From Caulobacter sp. UNC279MFTsu5.1 (GTDB lineage Bacteria > Pseudomonadota > Alphaproteobacteria > Caulobacterales > Caulobacteraceae): DNA of 64,000 bases. Below, piece after piece: positions 33,965 through 41,669 of the stretch. The position numbers and the translations under genes were made by a program. Position 1 is the first letter of the stretch. Every line of letters starts with the position of its first letter. Below the pieces are notes generated by a model, which had not been told where the DNA came from, ran no database searches, and worked only from the letters and a program-made list of their open reading frames with translations. The stretch lies in contig NZ_FORN01000005.1 in the NCBI RefSeq assembly GCF_900114015.1, positions 124,001-188,000 on the forward strand, given 5' to 3'.

Positions 33965-34729
33965 TCAGAACAGCCCCAACGCCTTGAAGCTGGCCACGCC
34001 GTCGCGGCCGACCACCAGATGGTCGTGGACGTTGATCTTCAGCGCCTTGCCGGCCTCGACGATCTGCTTGGTCATCTCGATGTCGGGCCGCGACGGGGTG
34101 GGGTCTCCACTGGGGTGGTTGTGCAGCAGGATGATGTTGCTGCTCGACAGCTCCAGCGCCCGGCGCATCACCTCGCGCGGATAGACCGGGGCGTGGTCGA
34201 CCGTGCCGTGGTTCATCACCTCGTCGGCGATCAGCTGGTTCTTGTTGTCGAGGAACAGGACGCGGAACTGCTCGCGCGGCTCGTTGGCCAGGGCGACGCG
34301 GACATAGCCCAGCAGCGCCGTCCAGGACGAGATCACGGTCCGCTTGGCGATCTTGTCGCGGCCGGCCCGCAGGGCGGCCTCGTGCAGCAGCTTCAGGTCG
34401 ATCGCGGCGCTCTCGCCGACCCCGGGCACGGTCTTCAGCTCCTCGATCGAGGCCGAGATCGTCGCCCCGAACGAGCCGAACCGGGCCAGCAGCGCCTTGG
34501 CCATCGGCTTGACGTCGCCGCGCGCGAAGGTGCGGAACAGGTACAGCTCCAGCAGTTCGTAGTCGGGCAGGGCGACGAGGCCGCCGGCCTTGGCCCGCTC
34601 GCGCAGGCGCTCGCGATGGCCCAGCTGGTGGGCGGCCGGACCCTTGGCCGGCCCACTGGCCGGTCCATTGGCCGGGGCGGCGTCGGCCACGCCCGGCGGG
34701 GTCGCCTTCAGTGATCTGCCGCTGACCAT
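33965..34729 (-). CDS. radC: RadC-family JAB/MPN domain protein
   Basis: 254 residues. The N-terminus (about 15-35) is a short low-complexity region of repeated GPA units. HRERLRERA and the helix-hairpin-helix region (KTVPGVGESAAIDLKLLHE) follow, then the MPN metalloprotease-like core with NHGTVDHAPVYPREVMRRAL and the JAMM motif LLHNHPSGDPTPSRPD. RadC is no longer thought to be a dedicated repair protein and its activity is unclear. All metal-ligand residues are present. map lies upstream on the same strand, 56 bp away. Confidence 0.9.
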   Translation of the reverse strand: MVSGRSLKATPPGVADAAPANGPASGPAKGPAAHQLGHRERLRERAKAGGLVALPDYELLELYLFRTFARGDVKPMAKALLARFGSFGATISASIEELKTVPGVGESAAIDLKLLHEAALRAGRDKIAKRTVISSWTALLGYVRVALANEPREQFRVLFLDNKNQLIADEVMNHGTVDHAPVYPREVMRRALELSSSNIILLHNHPSGDPTPSRPDIEMTKQIVEAGKALKINVHDHLVVGRDGVASFKALGLF

Positions 34730-34785
34730 CGCGCCCCCGCCTTGCGAGAGCGAATTAGGTCAGATCAATTGGGGGTTGTCGAGTC

Positions 34786-35616
34786 TCAGCCGCCCTGGAT
34801 CGCCGGCTGGAACAGGCCCTCCGGCGAGGCGGTGAACACCTCGTAGCCGTCCTCGGTCACGCCGATCGAGTGCTCGCACTGGGCCGACAGCGACTTGTCG
34901 CGGGTCACGGCCGTCCAGCCGTCGCCCAGCACCTTCACCGCCGGCTTGCCCAGGTTCACCATCGGCTCGACGGTGAAGAACATGCCCGGCTTCAGCACCG
35001 CGCCCTGGCCGGGGCGGCCGAAGTGCAGGATGTTGGGCGCGTCGTGGAACACCTTGCCCAGGCCGTGGCCGCAGAAGTCGCGCACCACGCTGCAGCGCTG
35101 GGCCTCGACATAGGACTGGATGGCGTGGCCGATGTCGCCCAGGGTCGCGCCCGGCTTCACCGCGTCCAGGCCACGCTTCATGCCCTCGTAGGTGATCTCG
35201 ACCAGGCGGCGGGCGCGCGGGCCCACCTCGCCGACGCCGTACATCCGCGAGGTGTCGCCGTGCCAGCCGTCGACGATAGCCGTCACGTCGATATTGACGA
35301 TGTCGCCTTCGCGTAGGCTCCACTCGCCGGGAATGCCGTGGCAGACCACGTGGTTGCGCGAGATGCAGACCGTCTTGGGATAGCCGCGATAGAACAGGCA
35401 GGCGGGCAGGGCGCCGTGGTCGAGGATGAACTCGCGGGCCAGGGTGTCCAGGTGGTCGGACGACACGCCGGGCTTCACGTGCGGGATCAGCATGTCCAGG
35501 CACTCGGCCGCCAACTTGCCGGCCTTGCGCATGCCCTCGAAGTCGGCGGGCTTGTGGATCTTGATCGCGCCGGTGCGGGTCTCGGCTTCGATCTCGACGG
35601 TGTCTTCGAGGGTCAT
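34786..35616 (-). CDS. map: Type I methionine aminopeptidase
   Basis: 276 residues. It removes N-terminal Met from nascent proteins. The five metal ligands are visible: Asp in DIVNIDVTAIVDG, Asp in WHGDTSRMYGVG, His in DFCGHGLGKVFHDAPNI, Glu in MFFTVEPMVNLG and Glu in CEHSIGVTEDGYEV. HVVCHGIPG supplies the substrate-pocket His. The length and motifs are normal. It is in the same direction as radC and sfsA. Confidence 0.95.
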   Translation of the reverse strand: MTLEDTVEIEAETRTGAIKIHKPADFEGMRKAGKLAAECLDMLIPHVKPGVSSDHLDTLAREFILDHGALPACLFYRGYPKTVCISRNHVVCHGIPGEWSLREGDIVNIDVTAIVDGWHGDTSRMYGVGEVGPRARRLVEITYEGMKRGLDAVKPGATLGDIGHAIQSYVEAQRCSVVRDFCGHGLGKVFHDAPNILHFGRPGQGAVLKPGMFFTVEPMVNLGKPAVKVLGDGWTAVTRDKSLSAQCEHSIGVTEDGYEVFTASPEGLFQPAIQGG

Positions 35617-35725
35617 GGCGGTTCTATCTCAAGCAGGCGGCGCATCTTGGCGGACGGCCGGGCGTACAAGTGTCTTCGAGGCGTATGTCGCAACGATAGC
35701 ACGGAAGTTCAATGCTGGCGCGAGC

Positions 35726-36442
35726 CTAGCGATCCCAAGCGATGCGTCGGCTGATTCGTATGGCCCCGGTGCTCATCGCGCACGCATAGACCAGCACCTC
35801 CACGCCCGCGTCCGCCGCGCGCTCCAGGCCGGCGGCGAAGGCCGGGTCGAGGTCGGCGCAGGCGCGGAAACGGTCGCAGTCCTCGCGCTGGACCACGAAC
35901 AGCGCCACGGCCCGGTGGCCCTCGCGCACCTGGGCGGCCAGGTCCTCCAGGTGGCGGGTCGAGCGAGCGGCCTTGCAGTCGGGGAACTCGGCCAGCGGCG
36001 GGGTGCGCGACAGGTGGACGTTCTTGACCTCCAGCCAACACGGCGGGCGGTCGGGGTCGGTCAGCAGGAAGTCGACGCGGCTGGCGGCGGCGTACTTCAC
36101 CTCGGGCCGGATCGAGGCGTAGCCGGTCAGTTCCGGGATCCTCCCGCCGACCAGCGCCTCGGCCACCAGCTTGTTGGGCAGGTGGGTGTCAATGCCGACC
36201 TTCGTGAAGCTGCCCGATCCGTCGGGGACTTCGACAAGCTCCCAAGTGTAAGCGAGCTTTCGGTTGGGGTTCGGCGACTTCGACAGCCACACTTTCAAAC
36301 CCGGCATGTTGACCCCGAGCATGGCTCCGGAGTTCGGGCAGTGGGCGGTGATGATCGAACCGTCATCAAGTTCGATGTCGGCCAGAAACCGCTTGTAGCG
36401 TTGGACTAGGCGGCCCGAGATGAGAGGGGAGGCGAAGTTCAT
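35726..36442 (-). CDS. sfsA: SfsA family protein, apparently a chimera of native 3' and acquired 5' halves
   Basis: The 238-residue protein from ATG 36442 aligns end to end with SfsA (sugar fermentation stimulation protein, a putative nuclease/DNA-binding protein): [79 protein letters not shown]. Third-position GC is high from the 3' end to about 36180 and lower from there to the start, which fits an acquired 5' half. A second, truncated 5' half with native-like composition lies at 37180-37479. A start at 36517 is open but would add 25 unusual residues. Confidence 0.88.
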   Translation of the reverse strand: MNFASPLISGRLVQRYKRFLADIELDDGSIITAHCPNSGAMLGVNMPGLKVWLSKSPNPNRKLAYTWELVEVPDGSGSFTKVGIDTHLPNKLVAEALVGGRIPELTGYASIRPEVKYAAASRVDFLLTDPDRPPCWLEVKNVHLSRTPPLAEFPDCKAARSTRHLEDLAAQVREGHRAVALFVVQREDCDRFRACADLDPAFAAGLERAADAGVEVLVYACAMSTGAIRISRRIAWDR

Positions 36443-37206
36443 TTTGGGCGCGACACTCGCTGGTTTGGCGGCCCCGATCGAGCGATGAAAGCCGAGATGG
36501 AAGCCTTTGATGACCATGGCGCAGCTTTGCTGCTAGGAACGCTGGAATGGAGAGTCAGAGCTTTTGTACTTTCGAGGCGGCTTGGAATCATTTCCACAGT
36601 GGTCACGCGCCCGTGTCCCACCTCATGCGCCATGCCGCGCTTGAGCACTGGCAACGCTTCCATTCGCTACCCAAGTCTAAGCGGTACCCAGAATCAAAAG
36701 CGGAGATGAGTAGGGTCATCACACGCGCCAACATGATGGCCTACGCCACCTTGGGGCGGGAGGACGCGTGGCTGGTAACGTCGGTTTTCGAGGATGACGA
36801 CGACTGCATTTTTGAACCGCCGGGGCCAGACATCGAATGCTGGCTTCGGAGCCAAGAGCGCAGACAGAAAAGGCGCCTCCAACGCTACGCCATGCGACCT
36901 ACTGGTATGTCTTTCCGCGAGGAAGGGGATGATGGCGTATTCGCGATCTACGCCGCGCCTGTTCGTTGGGGCGATCTTCGGTTTGTCCCGCTACTGAGAG
37001 AGATCGCCATGGATGCGGCTCAGAGTAGTTGGCTTTGGATGTCCAATCGCACGGGCGCGATCTTTGCACCCTATGACGGCGGCGCCGATCTCTTCCTACC
37101 TACCGCTGCTGAGGTTGTTCAGGCCCGGGCTCGATGGGCTGACTGGCTACCCGCCTCTGACCAGTGAGGATGCAACGCGTTACCCAATGCGCGTAACAGG
37201 TGGCAG
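36181..37206. mobile_element. Roughly 1-kb inserted segment that splits and repairs sfsA
   Basis: The segment comprises the lower-GC 5' half of the intact sfsA, the divergent DUF3885-like gene and a short spacer, ending where the displaced native sfsA 5' fragment resumes. The edges lie at equivalent codons of the two sfsA copies (the ..DTHLP and ..NTMLP positions), and both carry GGCAG (36177-36181 and 37202-37206). No transposase or integrase is present, so recombination between divergent sfsA alleles is a likely route. Confidence 0.5.
36547..37167 (+). CDS. DUF3885-like protein, cargo of the sfsA segment
   Basis: This 206-residue soluble protein has AGGA 7 bases before its ATG. The N-terminus (FHSGHAPVSHLMRHAALEHW, then RFHSLPKSKRYP) and the middle (RANMMAYATLGREDAWLVTS) resemble DUF3885 proteins, and the C-terminus GAIFAPYDGGADLFLPT followed by ADWLPASD fits the family's YDDRG.D..WL ending. 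The role of DUF3885 is unknown. Codon use is distinctly less GC-biased than in neighbouring genes, a sign of acquisition. It is divergent from the intact sfsA and convergent with the sfsA fragment, whose end is 13 bp away. Confidence 0.6.
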   Translation: MESQSFCTFEAAWNHFHSGHAPVSHLMRHAALEHWQRFHSLPKSKRYPESKAEMSRVITRANMMAYATLGREDAWLVTSVFEDDDDCIFEPPGPDIECWLRSQERRQKRRLQRYAMRPTGMSFREEGDDGVFAIYAAPVRWGDLRFVPLLREIAMDAAQSSWLWMSNRTGAIFAPYDGGADLFLPTAAEVVQARARWADWLPASDQ

Positions 37207-37479
37207 CATGGTGTTGACGCCGACCAGGCCCCCTCCCTTCGAGATTTGGCCGTCCGGTCCCGCGGCCTCGACCAGGTGCAGCGTCCAGGCCAGCTTGCGC
37301 TTGAGATCGTCGGAGAACGACACCCACGCCCCCTGACCCGGCAGGTTCACCCCCAGCATGGCGCCGGAGTTGGGGTAGTGGGCGGTGATCTCGCGCCCGT
37401 CGTCCAGCACCAGGTCGACGAAGAAGCGCTTGTAGCGCTGGACGATCACGCCGCGCGTCAGGGGCTGGGGAAGAAGCAT
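37180..37479 (-). pseudogene. Truncated sfsA, displaced native 5' half
   Basis: 99 residues from ATG 37479: [20 protein letters not shown], then [21 protein letters not shown], then [11 protein letters not shown], ending [13 protein letters not shown] and a stop. It matches the first roughly 95 residues of SfsA and then loses homology exactly at the position where the intact copy changes composition. The codon bias is GC-rich like the rest of the chromosome. It lacks the whole catalytic half, so it is non-functional as SfsA. Confidence 0.85.
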
Positions 37480-37558
37480 CAGGCGGGTCCATCTCACGTT
37501 TTGAGCTATGCACGGTTTCTCCGCCGCGATAGCGCTGCCGCGACTATTCGGGGGCGTG

Positions 37559-38119
37559 ATGTACAAGCTTGGTCACGAAGTCGATGGGGAAGTGGTGGAG
37601 CACTCCCACCCCGCGCGCTTCATTCGACAAACCGTGGCCCCGGGCGAACCGGGACGAAGCCGATTGACGATCGGCGTGCCGGGAGGCGATCCGGCCGTGC
37701 TGGCCGCCTTGGCCTAGCAACTCGCCGCGCCCTTGCTGGTCCTCTACGTGCTGCACACCCCGCGTGGCGAGGGCGAGCCCGGCCGGTACGAAAGCGAACA
37801 GATCGACCACGCGGCGTTGCGCGCCTTTCTCGATCGATACGCGGCCTACCTGACGGGCGATGGTCGGTTCGATCTCTGGGTCATCTCACCGGAAACGGGG
37901 GCGCTGCTCGCCTGGGACCGGCACAATTTCCTGCACGCCTACGGTCCGATCGACCAATTCGCGGCGACGCTGAGGGCGCTCGGCTTTCAGGAGGGCGGCC
38001 TGCCGCCGCTGGACGGGCACATGCACTACTACCGCCCGGAGTTCGATCCAGAGGCCGAGGCGATCCTTTCGGCGTTCGACTGGCTTCGAAAGCCGCTGCG
38101 TCCCGAGGATGAGCAGTAG
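37559..38119 (+). pseudogene. Hypothetical gene interrupted by an in-frame TAG
   Basis: Translation from ATG 37559 (GGGGG upstream) gives [20 protein letters not shown] and continues to VLAALA, where TAG occurs at 37715-37717. The same frame continues without a break as QLAAPLLVLYVLHTPRGEG and runs to 38119 (FDWLRKPLRPEDEQ). Both parts have coding character and together give a 186-codon protein, so one substitution (for example CAG or GAG to TAG) explains the break. A downstream restart at TTG 37733 would lose the first third. I do not recognise the family. A sequencing error is possible. Confidence 0.65.
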
Positions 38120-38184
38120 TGGCGCTGTCGGTTGCGGGCGACGCAAGGGCGGCTTAAGTCGGAGCGAACGCCAGGAGTCACCGC

Positions 38185-38946
38185 ATGGTCGATCGTGTCA
38201 CCGCCGCCGTCCTGATCATCGGCGACGAGATCCTGTCGGGCCGCACCCAGGACGTGAACCTCAACGCCATCGCCAAGTACCTGGCCACCTACGGCGTCGA
38301 CCTCTGCGAGGCGCGGGTGGTGCCCGACGTCGAGCAGGAGATCGTCGATGCGGTCAACGCCCTGCGGACCCGGTACGACTACGTGGTCACCACCGGAGGC
38401 ATCGGCCCCACCCACGACGATATCACCGCCGATTCGGTGGCCAAGGCGTTCGGGGTGACCGCGCCCGAGCATCCCGAGATCATGGCCATGCTGCGCGAGC
38501 GCTGGGGCGAGCCCAACGCCGCCCGCCGGCGCATGGCCCATGTTCCCGAGGGCGGGACCCTGGTGAAGAACCCGGTCCAGGGGCCGCCCGGCTTCCAGAT
38601 CGGCAACGTCTTCGTGCTGGCCGGGGTGCCGGCGATCATGCGCGGCATGCTCGACGACGTCGGCCCGCGCCTGCGCACCGGGGCGGTGGTGATCAGCAAG
38701 ACCGTCCGGGTCACCGGCACCGGCGAGGGCACGATCGCCGCGCCGTTGGAAGCGGTGGCCAAGGCCCATCCGGACCTGTCGATCGGCAGCTATCCGTTCT
38801 TCGCCCCGCCCGACGTCTACGGCGCCAGCCTGGTGATCCGCGGCCGCGACGCCGCCGAGGTCGACGCGGCGGTGGAGGCGCTGGTGGCGGCGCTGACCGA
38901 GGTCGGGGTGACGGGGATCGAGCAGATGGAGGCGGGGGCGGCTTAG
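38185..38946 (+). CDS. CinA N-terminal / molybdopterin-binding domain protein
   Basis: 253 residues. The MoCF-biosynthesis fold is seen from the start: AAVLIIGDEILSGRTQDVN, VVTTGGIGPTHDDITADSVA and FVLAGVPAIMRGML, as in competence/damage-inducible protein A (CinA) N-terminal domains, which in some relatives are pyrophosphatases for NAD or ADP-ribose metabolites. The CinA C-terminal amidase domain is absent, as in many alphaproteobacterial homologues. The gene stands alone, followed by a family-C palindromic repeat. Confidence 0.88.
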   Translation: MVDRVTAAVLIIGDEILSGRTQDVNLNAIAKYLATYGVDLCEARVVPDVEQEIVDAVNALRTRYDYVVTTGGIGPTHDDITADSVAKAFGVTAPEHPEIMAMLRERWGEPNAARRRMAHVPEGGTLVKNPVQGPPGFQIGNVFVLAGVPAIMRGMLDDVGPRLRTGAVVISKTVRVTGTGEGTIAAPLEAVAKAHPDLSIGSYPFFAPPDVYGASLVIRGRDAAEVDAAVEALVAALTEVGVTGIEQMEAGAA

Positions 38947-38972
38947 GGAGAAACCTCCCGGTCCTCCTCCGT

Positions 38973-39080
38973 TGTCATCCCGGAAAGCGCGCAGCGCTTG
39001 TCCGGGATCCCGGACAGCCGCACCGCCTTCGCCCAGTCCCCTGGATCCCGGACAGCCTCTGCGAGGCTTCCGGGATGACA
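38973..39080. repeat. Palindromic repeat, family C, copy 2
   Basis: 108 bp with ends TGTCATCCCGGAA and TTCCGGGATGACA. It shares the inner GGATCCCGGACAGC and CCTCGCAGAGGC-type motifs with the copy at 30395-30499. It lies between the convergent CinA-type and XRE-type genes. Confidence 0.9.
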
Positions 39081-39090
39081 AGGTCGGGGC

Positions 39091-39480
39091 CTAAGCCACG
39101 TCGGCCGTGTCGTCCGGCTCGACCAGGGTCTTGGCGACGTTGAGGATCGCCTTGCGCCCTTTGGGCGTGGCCTGGCCGTAAGCGCGCAGCAGGTCGATGG
39201 CGCCCGGCGTCGAAAGCGCTGTCAGCATGGCCACGTCCTGCTCGGCCACCACGTCCTCGCCCACCAGGCTGCCGACCGTGGTCTGCAGCTTGGCGGCGAT
39301 GCGCACCAGCATCGAGGCCGAGACCCGGTTGGTCCCGCGCTCGTATTTCTGGACCTGCTGGAAGGTCAGGCCCAGCACCTGGGCCAGCTCATCCTGGCTG
39401 ATCTTCATGTGGCGTCTCTGGACCCGGATGCGGGTGCCCACCGCGACGTCGATAGGATCTGGACCAGTCGGCGTATTCAA
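39091..39480 (-). CDS. XRE-family helix-turn-helix regulator
   Basis: 129 residues from TTG 39480 (GGGGGC upstream). An in-frame ATG at 39540 would add 20 residues with poor family resemblance. The HTH is DELAQVLGLTFQQVQKYERG, preceded by GTRIRVQRRHMKISQ and followed by ASMLVRIAAKLQTTVGSLVG. The C-terminal region (ALSTPGAIDLLRAYGQ, then AILNVAKTLVE) is typical of Caulobacterales and rhizobial XRE proteins. It is divergent from a LuxR-type HTH gene. Confidence 0.82.
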   Translation of the reverse strand: MNTPTGPDPIDVAVGTRIRVQRRHMKISQDELAQVLGLTFQQVQKYERGTNRVSASMLVRIAAKLQTTVGSLVGEDVVAEQDVAMLTALSTPGAIDLLRAYGQATPKGRKAILNVAKTLVEPDDTADVA

Positions 39481-39596
39481 AGCCGCCCCCCGCTGAAATG
39501 GCGATTTCGGAACTATCGGCTTGGCCTTGGCCAGCCGCAATGCATTCTTGCACCATGCGTGGCGCGTCGGGCGCGGCGACGATCGTTTCGAACGTG

Positions 39597-40454
39597 ATGG
39601 ACAGGCCTTCGACCCCCTCGGCGCCCAATATCGAACTGCTCACCCAGCGGGAGCGGGAGGCCCTGCGCTGGGTCGCGGAACATAGGCTTTCCAAGGAAAT
39701 CGGCCCGCTGATGGGGGTTTCCAAGTCGCGCGCCGACGCTCTGGTCGAAAGCGCCTGCCGCAAGCTGGGCGTCAGCGGCCGGCGCGCGGCGGCCCGGATG
39801 CTGACCGCCCACGACCACGCCGCGCCGCCGACCGCCCGCGCGACACCGGGGAGTGATTCTCCGGGCTATGGGACTGAATCCCACAGCGACTCAATGGGAC
39901 TGTCGCTGGTCCCGCCATCGCCGTCTGCTGCCGTCTCGACATTCCAAGAGACGGATCAAGACCGTGAACATGAGCGTGGTGAACGACAACGAAGCGACCA
40001 GCCTGGCGGGGACCCGCCTGGGCCTGCTGGTGCGCAAGGCGCTGCAGATCCGCGAGGCGGCGGCCAATTTCGACCGCGACTGGCCGCCGTTGGCGAACCG
40101 GCCGTCGATGCCGGTCTTCGCCTGGACGGAGCTGGAGCGCCAGCTGCTGAGCCTGGCGCCGGACGCCCTGGCGCCGATGGTCCGGGACCTGGTCTCGGCG
40201 GTGCGCAAGGAGGCCAGCCCCAAGCCGCCGGAGATGGTGCTGCGCGAGATCCTGATCGTCACGGCCACGGTCCTGGACGAGACCTTCCACGCGAAATGGC
40301 GCGAGGCCTGGGCGGAGGGCACGACCATGTCCTGAACCCCGCCGTCCGCCTGCTGCTCGTCCTCGCCATCGCCGCCGCCTGCAGCCTGCTGATCGGCGGC
40401 CTCCTGGGGACCCGGCAAGTCGCTCACTTCTTCCAAGTCCTGCGCTACGGCTGA
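39597..40454 (+). CDS. LuxR-type HTH protein; 3' end uncertain
   Basis: The frame from ATG 39597 encodes IELLTQREREALRWVAEHRL, then SKEIGPLMGVSKSRADALVE and RKLGVSGRRAAARMLTAH, a LuxR/GerE-type DNA-binding domain without a receiver or ligand domain. A Ser/Pro-rich linker follows to about 39950. The frame then stays open to 40454 without a stop, but from about 39960 to 40330 coding bias belongs to another frame (39970-40335), and the last 40 codons encode a membrane segment. Either the stop was lost, or the native protein is an HTH with a membrane tail whose middle is overprinted. The start is also uncertain because no ribosome-binding site is clear. Confidence 0.45.
   Translation: MDRPSTPSAPNIELLTQREREALRWVAEHRLSKEIGPLMGVSKSRADALVESACRKLGVSGRRAAARMLTAHDHAAPPTARATPGSDSPGYGTESHSDSMGLSLVPPSPSAAVSTFQETDQDREHERGERQRSDQPGGDPPGPAGAQGAADPRGGGQFRPRLAAVGEPAVDAGLRLDGAGAPAAEPGAGRPGADGPGPGLGGAQGGQPQAAGDGAARDPDRHGHGPGRDLPREMARGLGGGHDHVLNPAVRLLLVLAIAAACSLLIGGLLGTRQVAHFFQVLRYG
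39970..40335 (+). CDS. Hypothetical protein, helical
   Basis: 121 residues with strong third-position GC bias: TRLGLLVRKALQIREAAANF, then LERQLLSLAPDALAPMVRDL and REILIVTATVLDETFHAKW. It is soluble and predicted mostly helical; no family is recognised. It lies inside the open frame of the LuxR-type gene in another phase. The ribosome-binding site is weak, and GTG 39964 is an alternative start. Confidence 0.6.
   Translation: MSVVNDNEATSLAGTRLGLLVRKALQIREAAANFDRDWPPLANRPSMPVFAWTELERQLLSLAPDALAPMVRDLVSAVRKEASPKPPEMVLREILIVTATVLDETFHAKWREAWAEGTTMS
40296..40454 (+). CDS. Small single-span membrane protein
   Basis: The last 40 codons before TGA 40454 encode NPAVRLLLVLAIAAACSLLI, then GGLLGTRQVAHFFQVLRYG: one membrane helix and a short basic tail. 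The nearest ATG is at 40296 (52 residues), overlapping the end of the previous gene; a CTG at 40333 overlapping its stop is another option. It could equally be the C-terminus of the LuxR-type frame, which shares this phase. Confidence 0.4.
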   Translation: MARGLGGGHDHVLNPAVRLLLVLAIAAACSLLIGGLLGTRQVAHFFQVLRYG

Positions 40455-40534
40455 CCCTCGGGGCTGAACCCCGCGACGGGCGCCGGGCGTCCGTCATCAG
40501 CAACGCGCCCTCGGGCGCTGGGGGAGCACGTCAC

Positions 40535-40879
40535 ATGAAGCGTCGCATCGTCGCCGAGCAATTGGCCAACTGTCTGTTCACCACCGAAGAGGCCGTGGAC
40601 ACCACCCTGGCCCTGATGGGCGACCTGATCGCCGCCATGCCGCGCGCCCGGCTCGAGGCGGGCCTGGCCGCCGGCGTCGGCCAGCAGGCCGTCGACCGCG
40701 TGCTGGAGGCCGCCTCCGGCATGGCCAGCGCCCGCCGCTCGCTGATCGCCGCCCACGAGGCCCTGGCCGAGGCCAAGGACCAGGTCGGGCTGCGCCGAGT
40801 CACTCTGGTGGGCGGCGGCGACAAGAGCACGGGCGATCTCCCGCGCACCGGCCACCTGCAGGAGGTCAAGAGCGCCTGA
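40535..40879 (+). CDS. Hypothetical helical protein
   Basis: 114 residues starting MKRRIVAEQLANCLFTTEEAV, with GGGGGAG upstream. Ala-rich helices follow (ARLEAGLAAGVGQQAVDRVLE, then SLIAAHEALAEAKDQVGLRR). There is no membrane segment or signal. It is a small alphaproteobacterial protein of unknown function. A GC hairpin (40886-40906) follows the stop. Confidence 0.65.
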   Translation: MKRRIVAEQLANCLFTTEEAVDTTLALMGDLIAAMPRARLEAGLAAGVGQQAVDRVLEAASGMASARRSLIAAHEALAEAKDQVGLRRVTLVGGGDKSTGDLPRTGHLQEVKSA

Positions 40880-40885
40880 CCGCCC

Positions 40886-40906
40886 GCGAGGCCCCTTGGC
40901 GGGGCC
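40886..40906 (+). terminator. GC hairpin after the 40535-40879 gene
   Basis: GAGGCCCC-TTGGC-GGGGCCTC is a perfect 8-bp stem with a 5-nt loop starting 7 bp after the stop. Only GATT follows, so termination strength is uncertain. Confidence 0.5.
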
Positions 40907-40947
40907 TCGATTCGTGAGACACATGTCGCTCCCGGCGCGGGGGCGAC

Positions 40948-41397
40948 ATGTTCCATTTCTCCAACTTCTTCTCGATCCTGCCGACCCAGATCGCCGCCGT
41001 GGCCATGCTGGCGATCTGCGCCCTGGCCCTGCTGGTCGGCCGGCGCCTGGAGCGCGGGCTGGCCGTGGCCACCGTCGCCGCCTGGTTCCTTTCGGCCGCC
41101 GTCCAGCTCCCCGATCGCGCCACGGTGCAGTGGGGGATCTTCACGGTCGACATCGTCTACCTGCTGATCCTGATCGGCCTGTGCGCGTTCGAGCGCCGGG
41201 TCTGGATCCTGTTCATGACCGCCTTCCAGCTGCTGGTCGTGCTGACCCACGTGGCCTTCATCATCGACCTGACCCTGATGCAGTGGAGCTTCTTCTCCGC
41301 CTACTACCTGTGGAGCGACGCCGAACTGGCGGCCTTCGCGGTCGGCGTGGCCCAGGCGGGGTGGGAGCGGTGGCGCACGCAGCGGCGAGGCGGCTAG
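40948..41397 (+). CDS. Hypothetical four-helix membrane protein
   Basis: 149 residues with hydrophobic segments at about 10-30, 38-55, 66-84 and 88-112: IAAVAMLAICALALLVG, GLAVATVAAWFLSAAV, TVDIVYLLILIGLCAF and ILFMTAFQLLVVLTHVAFII. The C-terminus is Arg-rich. No family is recognised. It is convergent with the tRNA-Leu gene, whose 3' end lies 6 bp away. Confidence 0.65.
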   Translation: MFHFSNFFSILPTQIAAVAMLAICALALLVGRRLERGLAVATVAAWFLSAAVQLPDRATVQWGIFTVDIVYLLILIGLCAFERRVWILFMTAFQLLVVLTHVAFIIDLTLMQWSFFSAYYLWSDAELAAFAVGVAQAGWERWRTQRRGG

Positions 41398-41402
41398 GGC
41401 GC

Positions 41403-41489
41403 TGGTGCGGGCGGCCGGGGTCGAACCGGCAAGGCCTTGCGGCCGGCGGATTTTAAGTCCGCTGCGTCTACCAGTTTCGCCACGCCCGC
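41403..41489 (-). tRNA. tRNA-Leu (anticodon UAA)
   Basis: 87 nt on the minus strand including an encoded CCA. The acceptor stem GCGGGCG pairs with CGCCCGC, the D-arm reads TGGCGAAACTGGTAGACGC, the anticodon loop CTTAAAA gives UAA, a long variable arm (class II) is present, and the T-arm is CCGGTTCGACCCCGG. A good promoter lies upstream. Confidence 0.95.
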
Positions 41490-41501
41490 GCTGGTCCTGC
41501 C

Positions 41502-41530
41502 CGTATAGGATGGGGGAAGGGCCTCGCCAA
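41502..41530 (-). promoter_or_regulatory. Promoter of tRNA-Leu
   Basis: On the minus strand TTGGCG (41525-41530) and TATACG (41502-41507) are separated by exactly 17 bp, and the -10 ends 12 bp before the mature tRNA 5' end. Confidence 0.65.
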
Positions 41531-41669
41531 GGGTGGGCGCGAGACCGGCGCCCGCCTTCGCGGCGCCGCGGTGGAAACTGGACCGTCGCGGCTCGACGCA
41601 CGGCCAAGGCGTGATAGCGTCGCCGGTCTCGATCGCCCAAGGACGGGGCGAGGACTGGGGATAGTGATC

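Noticed and set aside
36179..37203. CAGGTGG at 36179 and 37197 as a target-site duplication of the sfsA segment
   Set aside because: Removing the segment with one copy would leave the native sfsA out of frame, so the repeat is more likely chance microhomology; the GGCAG match is compatible with frame.
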